NCBI GenBank assembly: GCA_964614795.1
Contig: CAZTME010000048.1
Coordinates: 1-8,614 of the forward strand
Direction: 5' to 3'
From: CAZTME01 sp964614795
Lineage (GTDB): Bacteria > Patescibacteriota > Microgenomatia > UBA1400 > PJMF01
Length of the DNA: 8,614 bases
The notes beneath the pieces were generated by a model. It was not told the DNA's origin. It made no database searches and worked only from the letters and a program-made list of their open reading frames with translations. A program made the position numbers and the translations under genes. This document shows, in pieces, positions 1-4,966 of the stretch; the first letter of the stretch is position 1; each line of letters opens with the position of its first letter.

Positions 1-30
1 ATTTCAGATAAGGCCAGTATGGTGGGTTCC

Positions 31-60
31 TTCTATTCGCCACAAACATAATACTCGATA
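31..60 (+). repeat. Possible right-arm copy of the repeat
   Basis: TATTCGCCACAAACATAATA (34-53) aligns with the right arm at 1439-1459 (TATTGCGCGACAAGTCTAATA without its first bases) with one gap and four mismatches. The following TCGATAT is also similar. This is the weakest copy and may be chance. Confidence 0.3.
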
Positions 61-77
61 TTATCAAATAATTTAAC

Positions 78-118
78 GGACTTGCGACACAATAGAAACA
101 TGATCCATTTGCTATACT
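78..118 (-). repeat. Diverged left-arm copy of the repeat
   Basis: GGACTTGCGACACAATAG (78-95), then AACATGAT and ATTTGCTATACT, follows the left arm of the 167-bp element (GGCTTGTCGCACAATAAG, AACATGAA, ATTTGATATAG) in the same order over about 41 nt with small gaps. It ends in the -10 box of the DHH-like gene. No downstream partner arm is present. Confidence 0.5.
110..118 (+). promoter_or_regulatory. Extended -10 promoter of the DHH-like gene
   Basis: TG at 110-111, one base, then TATACT at 113-118 forms an extended -10 box. Position 125, the GTG start, falls 7 nt after its end, so transcription probably begins at the start codon. No good -35 is seen. The box lies at the end of a repeat copy (78-118). 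Confidence 0.5.
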
Positions 119-124
119 ACTTAA

Positions 125-994
125 GTGAAAATTAAATTACTCGTTACACACAAAGCCCCGGACTTGGATGCTATCACCAGTGTTTGGCTGTTTTTAAGAT
201 TTCTCCCACAACAAACTAATCATGCCAAAGTATTATTCGTTAATCCGGGAGAGACTCTCAGCCACAGAATTGCAGAAGAACATCAAGCCCTTCCGCATGA
301 AGTCATTCATGTGGATACCGGACTAGGGGAGTTTGATCATCATCAACCAGAGAGAGCAACGCAATATTTAAGCGCTTCCAAGATTATTTTTCAATCTTTA
401 AGCAAAAAAATCTCAAGTATTTCCCAAGATCAAGCTTTGTCTGAATTGATTGATTATGTCACTGACATTGATCAATACTCTCAAATAAATTGGCCAGAAA
501 GCAGCACGATTCATCCGTTTTTTCGGCTGGAAGAATTGATTGCCAATTTTCACGGTCAAGAAATGATGACCGACGAAAAAGTCATGGATTTGGGTTGTCT
601 TTTGCTTGACTCCGCCTATTTGGGTATAAAAAGATTTTTAACGGCTAAAGCAGAATTACAGAATGCAACAGAACTGCAATTAAAAAACGGCAAATGCGTG
701 GCGATTGTGAGTGGCAATGATTACGTTTTGGATGTTGCTCAACTTTCCGGCGCGATCATGACGCTTAGAAAAGACGATAAAACCGGTGGCGTACGGATTA
801 AATGCCGTCCGGATAGTAATTTAAATTTGCATGATTTATACGAAAGAATTATCATTGAAGACAAAGTTGGGCACTGGTATTTTCATCCGGGTGGCAAGAT
901 GTTGTTGAACGGATCTAATAAAAGACCCGACCAAATTCCCACACCTCTTAGTTTAGAAAATATTCTCACTTTCATTAAGGAAATTTATGGCTAA
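125..994 (+). CDS. DHH/MYG1-like metal-dependent phosphohydrolase
   Basis: This 289-residue protein probably hydrolyses phosphoester or phosphodiester bonds with bound metal, acting in the cytoplasm on nucleotides or short RNA; the substrate cannot be read from sequence. Near the N-terminus, H9 with P12-D13-L-D15 in THKAPDLDAI matches the first metal-binding motif of DHH proteins. EFDHHQ at 69-74 resembles both the DHH signature and the YDHHQ motif of the MYG1/UPF0160 family. D115 in the DYVTDID stretch may be another metal ligand. The C-terminal part contains HPGGKMLLNG (254-263), resembling the substrate-binding half of DHH enzymes. The start is GTG at 125: a stop codon lies directly before it and the first beta strand (KIKLLVTH) begins there. 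No Shine-Dalgarno is present, and a -10 box ends 6 nt upstream. The end overlaps the HIT gene by 8 nt. Superfamily assignment is fairly secure; the exact family is not. Confidence 0.8.
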   Translation: MKIKLLVTHKAPDLDAITSVWLFLRFLPQQTNHAKVLFVNPGETLSHRIAEEHQALPHEVIHVDTGLGEFDHHQPERATQYLSASKIIFQSLSKKISSISQDQALSELIDYVTDIDQYSQINWPESSTIHPFFRLEELIANFHGQEMMTDEKVMDLGCLLLDSAYLGIKRFLTAKAELQNATELQLKNGKCVAIVSGNDYVLDVAQLSGAIMTLRKDDKTGGVRIKCRPDSNLNLHDLYERIIIEDKVGHWYFHPGGKMLLNGSNKRPDQIPTPLSLENILTFIKEIYG

Positions 995-1415
995 TACTTC
1001 AAAATCAATTTTTACTAAAATTATTAATCGTGAAGTACCCGCTAACATTCGCTACGAAAACGATGAGTTTATTGCCATAGATGATATTAATCCGGCTGCT
1101 CCGGTGCATATTTTAATCATTCCAAAAAAACCCTATGAAACACTTGAAGAAGTTGAACAAAACGATGAGAAATTTCATGCCAATTTATTCTTAACCGCCA
1201 GAAAAGTGGCCAAATTGGCCGGCATAGAAAAAAATTATAAATTATTTATGAATGTCGGCCTGCAAGTTCAAGCCGTTCATCATATACATTTGCATTTAAC
1301 TGGAGGTTGGAAAAACATGAGTCTCAAAGAACTGGATGAAACAGCTAAAAAACTCCACGACGATGATCTGCCGTCAACTCGACCCGAACATAATAACAGA
1401 GTTGTCACCCAATAA
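987..1415 (+). CDS. HIT (histidine triad) family nucleotide hydrolase
   Basis: This 142-residue protein is a HINT-type histidine triad protein. The family cleaves AMP from phosphoramidates, adenylates or related nucleotides in the cytoplasm. The N-terminal segment contains IFTKIINREVPA (8-19) and DDINPAAPVHILIIPKKP (32-49), both typical of bacterial HIT proteins. The triad is H99-I-H101-L-H103 followed by GG; H101 is the expected nucleophile. The family consensus has Gly-Gly-Gln/Ser before the triad, here GLQVQAVH. Length is slightly above the usual 110-140. The start ATG lies inside the end of the upstream hydrolase gene and has AAGGA at 977-981, so the pair is a translationally linked operon. 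The last codons and the TAA stop lie inside a copy of an intergenic repeat (1398-1418), so the C-terminal tail (about RVVTQ) may be repeat-derived. Confidence 0.93.
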   Translation: MANTSKSIFTKIINREVPANIRYENDEFIAIDDINPAAPVHILIIPKKPYETLEEVEQNDEKFHANLFLTARKVAKLAGIEKNYKLFMNVGLQVQAVHHIHLHLTGGWKNMSLKELDETAKKLHDDDLPSTRPEHNNRVVTQ

Positions 1416-1455
1416 GAATGTGAATCAAGAAGCCTTGTTATTGCGCGACAAGTCT
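1398..1455. repeat. Short diverged paired copy of the repeat, across the HIT stop and rpsU promoter
   Basis: Arms 1398-1418 and 1435-1455 pair at 17 of 21 positions with a 16-nt loop. The right arm (TTATTGCGCGACAAGTCT core) differs from the right arm of the 167-bp element by two transitions over 21 nt. The left arm (TTGTCACCCAATAAGAA) matches that element's left end with a few changes. The HIT stop codon TAA (1413-1415) is in the left arm, and the rpsU -35 is in the right arm. Confidence 0.65.
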
Positions 1456-1473
1456 AATAATTCGTGATATACT
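1445..1473 (+). promoter_or_regulatory. rpsU promoter
   Basis: GCGACA (1445-1450, four of six consensus bases) is separated by 17 nt from the extended -10 TGATATACT (1465-1473). The -35 lies inside the right arm of an intergenic repeat. Predicted transcription start is near 1480, giving about a 53-nt leader. Confidence 0.6.
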
Positions 1474-1490
1474 ACGTGTTCTCTTTTATA

Positions 1491-1506
1491 GAGCAAATTG
1501 TTGCTC
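1491..1506 (+). promoter_or_regulatory. Hairpin in rpsU leader
   Basis: GAGCAA, loop ATTG, TTGCTC forms a 6-bp stem with a 4-nt loop, ending 10 nt before the Shine-Dalgarno. It could be a leader element but is short enough to be chance. Confidence 0.35.
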
Positions 1507-1516
1507 GAAAGTGGGG

Positions 1517-1526
1517 AAGGAGGTGA
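1517..1526 (+). promoter_or_regulatory. Perfect full-length Shine-Dalgarno of rpsU
   Basis: AAGGAGGTGA is complementary to ten consecutive bases of the canonical 16S rRNA tail (UCACCUCCUU). It lies 6 nt before the ATG at 1533. Other genes in the window have weaker or no sites. Confidence 0.9.
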
Positions 1527-1532
1527 GTTTTC

Positions 1533-1784
1533 ATGCCTATTATCATTAAAGCAAATCCGGGAGATAGTCTTGGAGATTTAATTCGAAAATTTAAAAAACA
1601 AACCGGACAAGCGGATATTGTGCAGAAAGCTCGCGATAGAGCTGTTTTTAGAAAAAAATCGCAACTTCGTGCTGTTAAGAAAATCGAAAAAGCTCGCTTG
1701 CGCAAACGCACTCGATCCTTAAAGAAGATGAAAAATATTTCTCCACAAGTTATTCAAAGATTGCATCAAAGATTAGCGGAATAA
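1533..1784 (+). CDS. rpsU: 30S ribosomal protein bS21
   Basis: This is an 83-residue, highly basic small-subunit ribosomal protein. bS21 sits near the 3' end of 16S rRNA, next to the anti-Shine-Dalgarno region, and helps initiation. The N-terminus has the family pattern of a short strand, then GDSLGDLIRKFKKQ (11-24), then a long Arg/Lys-rich helix ending in RLRKRTRSLKKMKN. It is a little longer than the 71-residue E. coli protein. Upstream AAGGAGGTGA (1517-1526) matches all ten bases of the canonical anti-SD complement and lies 6 nt before ATG. A -10 box at 1468-1473 gives a leader of about 53 nt that contains a short hairpin (1491-1506). The gene has its own promoter and lies between two hairpin-forming repeats. 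The assignment is secure. Confidence 0.95.
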   Translation: MPIIIKANPGDSLGDLIRKFKKQTGQADIVQKARDRAVFRKKSQLRAVKKIEKARLRKRTRSLKKMKNISPQVIQRLHQRLAE

Positions 1785-1788
1785 TTTC

Positions 1789-1813
1789 TTTTCGATTATC
1801 TTTTTATCGAAGA
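1789..1813 (+). terminator. Weak stem-loop after rpsU
   Basis: TTCGAT (1791-1796) pairs with ATCGAA (1806-1811), extended by two weak outer pairs, with a 9-nt T-rich loop. It starts 5 nt after the rpsU stop. No T-tract follows, so it is not a canonical terminator; it could serve as a 3'-end structure. Confidence 0.25.
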
Positions 1814-1950
1814 ATAAATTGATGATTTCCTTGTTGAAAACCATCCGTTTTTCTTAGACTTCACCTCAACCAATCTAATTAGAGAAGATTTTTGAGTACT
1901 AAATTTGTTTCATAATAAAAAATTGCATTAATTTGCCAAAGTAATATTAT

Positions 1951-2117
1951 TAGGCTTGTCGCACAATAAGAACATGAATTAATTTGATATAGATTTTGGA
2001 GCATTTTCAAGGCGCTTGCGACTGATAGTAGCCAAAGCTGCTTGAAGGAGAAAGCAACGTATGAAAATGACTAAAAGATAAGCAAATGAATCGTGATGTT
2101 ATTGTGCGACAAGCCTA
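1951..2117. repeat. 167-bp foldback (MITE-like) element
   Basis: Arms 1951-1969 (TAGGCTTGTCGCACAATAA) and 2099-2117 are perfect 19-bp inverted repeats. Similarity between arms continues inward in blocks: ATTTG (1982-1986) with 2083-2087, CATTTTCA (2002-2009) with TGAAAATG (2062-2069), and CGCTTGC (2013-2019) with GCAACG (2054-2059) with one bulge. The whole unit therefore folds into one long imperfect hairpin. It carries no gene; a 6-codon ATG frame at 2061 is not credible. No target-site duplication is evident. It lies in the gap between convergent rpsU and the coiled-coil gene. It could be a non-autonomous mobile element, a structured RNA, or a bidirectional terminator-like element. Confidence 0.75.
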
Positions 2118-2119
2118 TT

Positions 2120-2138
2120 GTAATAGTGCGACAAGTCT
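2120..2138 (+). repeat. Adjacent right-arm half-copy of the repeat
   Basis: GTAATAGTGCGACAAGTCT shares the GTGCGACAAG core with the arm at 2097-2117, in the same orientation with a 22-nt offset. No left-arm partner is seen. It may be the relic of a second insertion or of arm duplication. Confidence 0.6.
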
Positions 2139-2252
2139 GATCGATTTGTTGCAATTAGGATCCTAAAAATGAAAATCAAAACCTGATGTTTAAATTCAGT
2201 ATTTTGTTCTGAGATTTTCGCAATTGTTTTAAATTTTTAAGTTTTAAAGAGT

Positions 2253-2786
2253 TTATTTTTTTCGTGATTTCACTCTGGCTTTAATTACAAAATCCCATTG
2301 ATCACCATCACTGGTGTCAAAACTTTTTGATTGTGTAATTTGAAAATAATTAACCAGGTGATTGCTGAGTGTTTCCTCAATTTCTTTCTTTTGATCTTGT
2401 AATTCTTTAACTTGAACTTTTAAAGATGCAACTTGAGCGGTCGCTTGCAACTGAGCTCTTCTTTCTTTGAGTGCCTGAGTGGATTGATCGGCGACAACGA
2501 TCGCTTCGGCTAAAGCTTGATCATTTTCAAAAACACTTTGCAAGCTCTCTTTTTTTTCTTTCAATTCCAAGTCCAAACGTTCAATTTCTCGAGCGTTTCT
2601 TTCAATTACATTTTGCAAGTGAGCCAAAGTGCTGGCCAATTCATCCGACGCCTCAATTTCCGCTTCCGAGCCGACCGGTGCTTGATCACCTATTGATGCG
2701 GCCGCAAGCGCCTGTGAAGCCAAGTCTTCAGAATCTTGATTTTTAATATCGGAAACGGCATTTTGATCATTAGTTGAGGTAGACAT
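2253..2786 (-). CDS. Hypothetical coiled-coil protein
   Basis: I do not recognise this 177-residue protein. Residues 1-50 are acidic, low-complexity and probably disordered, rich in Ser, Asp, Ala and Gln. Residues from about 52 to 145 form a long heptad-like alpha-helical stretch (e.g. RNAREIERLDLELKEKKES) consistent with a coiled coil. The last 30 residues are a short non-helical tail with aromatic residues (NYFQITQ, QWDFVIKARVK) ending in SRKK. There is no signal peptide or membrane segment, so it should be cytoplasmic, perhaps a scaffold or oligomeric protein. AAAGGA 6 nt before the ATG supports the start. It is monocistronic, convergent with rpsU and divergent from pyk. It is probably a real gene because of the Shine-Dalgarno, the coherent heptads and the absence of a competing frame of similar quality. 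Confidence 0.75.
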   Translation of the reverse strand: MSTSTNDQNAVSDIKNQDSEDLASQALAAASIGDQAPVGSEAEIEASDELASTLAHLQNVIERNAREIERLDLELKEKKESLQSVFENDQALAEAIVVADQSTQALKERRAQLQATAQVASLKVQVKELQDQKKEIEETLSNHLVNYFQITQSKSFDTSDGDQWDFVIKARVKSRKK

Positions 2787-2819
2787 TTTTTCCTTTCTTC
2801 AATATAAAAAAGTCTTTTT

Positions 2820-2835
2820 ATACAATAATTTGTAT
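2820..2835. promoter_or_regulatory. AT-rich inverted repeat upstream of the coiled-coil gene
   Basis: ATACAA (2820-2825), TAAT, TTGTAT (2830-2835) is a perfect 6-bp inverted repeat. On the minus strand it overlaps a possible -10 (TATAAA) for the coiled-coil gene, so it could be an operator. AT-rich palindromes also arise by chance. Confidence 0.25.
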
Positions 2836-2982
2836 GAATTGTTTAAGTATTCACACGCCAAGATATAAAAGATTGTAAATTTTTTAGGTATTTTGATAAG
2901 TCTAATGTAACTCAAGTCTGAATAATTCACAAGTGCAGATGAATAGGGCAATAAATCATCCAAAAAAAATACAATCTTGGTC

Positions 2983-3011
2983 TTGCCCAAAAAGAGAGAA
3001 CCTGCAATAAT
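2983..3011 (+). promoter_or_regulatory. Candidate pyk promoter
   Basis: TTGCCC (2983-2988) lies 17 nt from AATAAT (3006-3011), which has TG one base before it (3003-3004). The start would be near 3018, about 3 nt before the pyk ATG at 3021. Four of six -35 bases match consensus; the region is AT-rich, so other boxes are possible. Confidence 0.45.
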
Positions 3012-3020
3012 TCCCTTATT

Positions 3021-4466
3021 ATGAATGAAAACAACACATCTTTTCTTAAAGCCACAAAAATCGTAGCCACTATCGGTCCGGCAACGGAGTCACCAGAAAT
3101 GTTGGAAAAACTCATTCTTGCTGGTATGAATGTAGCCAGATTTAATGCCAAACACGTTGATCCAACGTGGCATCAAGAAAGAATTCTTAGAGTGAGAGAG
3201 GTCGCCAAAAAATTAAATCAACCCGTGGCCGTGCTTTTGGATTTACAAGGGCCTGAAATTAGACTGGATCTTCCAAAAGGAGTGGATTCATTTCATGTTA
3301 AACCCGGCGATTTCGTCACTTTTAGTTCTGATCGCACCATTTCAGATAGCAATATAGTTTACGTTCCTCAAGAAGTGATTGATGCGGAAACAGAGGGCAA
3401 TCGCATCTTAATAGATGATGGTGTGGGAGAATTTGTTATAGTTGCAAAAAATTCTCACAGTTTGGAATGTGAAGTTCATGAGGAATTTGACGTAAAAAAA
3501 CGCAAAACTGTCAACACACCTGGAGTGATCATCAATACACCCTCACTCATTCCCGCCGATCTTGAATATTTAGAAATGTCCAAAGAAACACCGGTGGATT
3601 TTATCGCTCTTTCATTCGTTCGCAATAAACATGATATCGAAATTCTTAAGCAAGAAATGGCTAATCGTAATTTAAATAGCGCCATCGTGGCAAAAATTGA
3701 AAATCAATCTGCTTTGGATAATTTACAAGAAATTATCGAATCATGCGATGCGGTAATGGTTGCCAGAGGAGATCTTGGAGTTGAAGTTCCTTTTGAAGAA
3801 TTAACCAGATGGCAAAAAGAAATTATCAAAGTTTCCAGAGAAAATTCCAAGCCGGTTATTACAGCCACTCAAATGCTCAAAAGTATGGTGGAAAATCCAG
3901 TGCCTACCAGAGCGGAAGTTTCGGATATTGCCAACGCGGTTTACGATGGCACCGATGCGGTTATGCTTTCTGAAGAAACAACTATTGGCAAATATCCATT
4001 GAAAGCGGTTAAAACTCAAGCGAGGATTGTGTCATATTGCGAGCAATATGCCAATCCTCCCGAAATTAAAGCTCTTGATTTTGATGTTAGATCGGCAATT
4101 ACTCATGCATCAATTTTATTGCTTGAGTGCTCTCAAGATCCAACTCACAGCCTACACATAGATAAAGTTATTTGCCTATCCGCCACTGGAGCTACAGCTA
4201 AGCAATTAACAAAATTCCGTGCCAAAAAACAAGTTTATGTTTTTACCAATCAAGAAAATACTTACAATCAGCTGGCCTTAGTTTATGGGGTGGTTCCATT
4301 TTTAGTCGATTTTTCCGATACTTCTCTTGACAACCCAATGAACATTTTAAAAAAGGCAAAAGAATTGCAAATTGTCACTAACGGCGAGGTAATTTTGGTG
4401 GTACATGGAACCGATTGGTCGGAACCGGGTTTGACTAATTCTTTAAGAGTTTTAGAGGTGAAATAA
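3021..4466 (+). CDS. pyk: Pyruvate kinase
   Basis: This 481-residue enzyme transfers phosphate from phosphoenolpyruvate to ADP, giving pyruvate and ATP, the last glycolytic step. KIVATIGPAT (13-22) opens the barrel. DLQGPEIR (74-81) precedes the B domain. The catalytic K225 and metal ligand E227 are in AKIEN, D251 is in ARGDLGVEVP, and the proton-relay T283 is in TATQML. TRAEVSDIANAVYDGTDAVM (297-316) is intact. The C-terminal domain (about 345-481) has ATGATAKQL, the remnant of the allosteric phosphate loop; no extra PEP-utiliser domain is present. Unusually, the usual RxNFSH reads RFNAKH (40-45), putting Lys44 where the potassium-ligand serine normally sits; the Glu associated with K+-dependent enzymes is retained (E79). 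No Shine-Dalgarno precedes the ATG, which lies about 9 nt after a likely -10. The identity is secure; the cation requirement is not. Confidence 0.96.
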   Translation: MNENNTSFLKATKIVATIGPATESPEMLEKLILAGMNVARFNAKHVDPTWHQERILRVREVAKKLNQPVAVLLDLQGPEIRLDLPKGVDSFHVKPGDFVTFSSDRTISDSNIVYVPQEVIDAETEGNRILIDDGVGEFVIVAKNSHSLECEVHEEFDVKKRKTVNTPGVIINTPSLIPADLEYLEMSKETPVDFIALSFVRNKHDIEILKQEMANRNLNSAIVAKIENQSALDNLQEIIESCDAVMVARGDLGVEVPFEELTRWQKEIIKVSRENSKPVITATQMLKSMVENPVPTRAEVSDIANAVYDGTDAVMLSEETTIGKYPLKAVKTQARIVSYCEQYANPPEIKALDFDVRSAITHASILLLECSQDPTHSLHIDKVICLSATGATAKQLTKFRAKKQVYVFTNQENTYNQLALVYGVVPFLVDFSDTSLDNPMNILKKAKELQIVTNGEVILVVHGTDWSEPGLTNSLRVLEVK

Positions 4467-4478
4467 ATAATTTCTTGC

Positions 4479-4500
4479 CTTGTGAGGAGACAAGTTAATT
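4479..4500 (+). terminator. Possible weak terminator after pyk
   Basis: CTTGT (4479-4483) pairs with ACAAG (4490-4494) around a 6-nt loop, followed by TTAATTTTC. The stem has only 5 bp and the T-tract is broken, so the call is tentative. Confidence 0.2.
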
Positions 4501-4527
4501 TTCAAAGCTAATTTAAAGTGATTCTTA

Positions 4528-4536
4528 TGATATACT
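4528..4536 (+). promoter_or_regulatory. Extended -10 promoter upstream of ytxH-like gene
   Basis: TGATATACT matches the -10 region of the rpsU promoter exactly. There is no convincing -35. Predicted start is near 4543, giving a leader of about 77 nt. It probably drives the YtxH-like gene, tRNA-Arg and the permease. Confidence 0.5.
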
Positions 4537-4567
4537 TTACTCAATAGTAGTTGAAGTATTTTGTTAA

Positions 4568-4593
4568 TTTTTCGTCGACAATTCGACAAAAAA
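4568..4593 (+). promoter_or_regulatory. Stem-loop in ytxH-like leader
   Basis: GTCGA (4574-4578) pairs with TCGAC (4583-4587) around loop CAAT. After one C-A mismatch, five T-A pairs extend the stem (4568-4572 with 4589-4593). It lies 16 nt before the AAGGAG site. Function unknown. Confidence 0.35.
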
Positions 4594-4619
4594 ATCTAAC
4601 AAATGGATAAGGAGAATTT

Positions 4620-4958
4620 ATGTCAGACAGATCAAGTGGAGTAGGAGCATTATTGGTTGGTGTCGCTTTGGGTGCAGCCGCCGTTTTTCTAGCCGATGAA
4701 AAAAACAGAGCTAAAGTTGCCAAAACTCTCAATGAAGTTTCTAATTCTGCGGTTGAATTAGCCAAAGAAGCCAAAGAAGATCCTCAAGCCTTAGCTCAAA
4801 AAGTGAAAGCGACCGCCCAAGAATTTGCAGAGGTGGCAACTCAATCTGCTCAGGAGGGTGGAGAGAAATTATCACAAAAAACAAAAGAGGCCACTTTAAA
4901 AGCTTTGGAATCAGCGGAAAAAACCCTGGCCGCAACTAAAGCAAAACTTCAAGATTAG
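4620..4958 (+). CDS. YtxH-like membrane-anchored helical protein
   Basis: This is a 112-residue protein with one N-terminal membrane segment, about residues 8-25 (VGALLVGVALGAAAVFLA), rich in Gly and Ala as in YtxH/gas-vesicle-GvpP-like proteins. The rest is a charged amphipathic helix rich in Ala, Lys and Glu with repeated KVKATAQEF / KTKEATLKA-like units, resembling LEA or YtxH tails. The general family is associated with general stress in Bacillus; a role here is only inference. AAGGAG at 4609-4614 is 5 nt from ATG, and an extended -10 (4528-4536) lies upstream. The stop is only 8 nt before the tRNA-Arg, so the gene is probably co-transcribed with the tRNA and the permease behind it. Low-complexity composition makes homology calls weak. 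Confidence 0.75.
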   Translation: MSDRSSGVGALLVGVALGAAAVFLADEKNRAKVAKTLNEVSNSAVELAKEAKEDPQALAQKVKATAQEFAEVATQSAQEGGEKLSQKTKEATLKALESAEKTLAATKAKLQD

Positions 4959-4966
4959 ATTTTCGC

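Larger units (their letters stand above)
1785..2252. other. 468-bp non-coding gap between convergent genes
   Basis: No credible gene is present on either strand. The stretch holds a weak stem-loop just after rpsU (1789-1813), the foldback element (1951-2117) and the half-copy at 2120-2138. The remaining segments (about 1814-1950 and 2139-2252) are AT-rich and show nothing I can interpret. Confidence 0.7.

Noticed and set aside
2061..2081. Six-codon ORF (MKMTKR) with AAGGAG at 2045-2050 inside the foldback element
   Set aside because: The spacer is 10 nt, the peptide is only six residues, and the sequence is constrained by pairing with the other arm; chance is the simplest explanation.
2470..2750. 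Plus-strand ORF of 91 codons opposite the coiled-coil gene
   Set aside because: It is a mirror of a coherent coiled-coil protein, has no Shine-Dalgarno and low-quality composition.
2895..2925. Two AAGTCT-containing segments in the coiled-coil/pyk gap as repeat copies
   Set aside because: They share only about 8 nt with the repeat, lack the GCGACAAG core, and are expected by chance in AT-rich DNA.
4474..4536. GACAAGTTAAT with a following TGATATACT as another copy of the intergenic repeat
   Set aside because: The match to the arm is short with an extra 20-odd nt inserted; the shared -10 alone explains most of the similarity.
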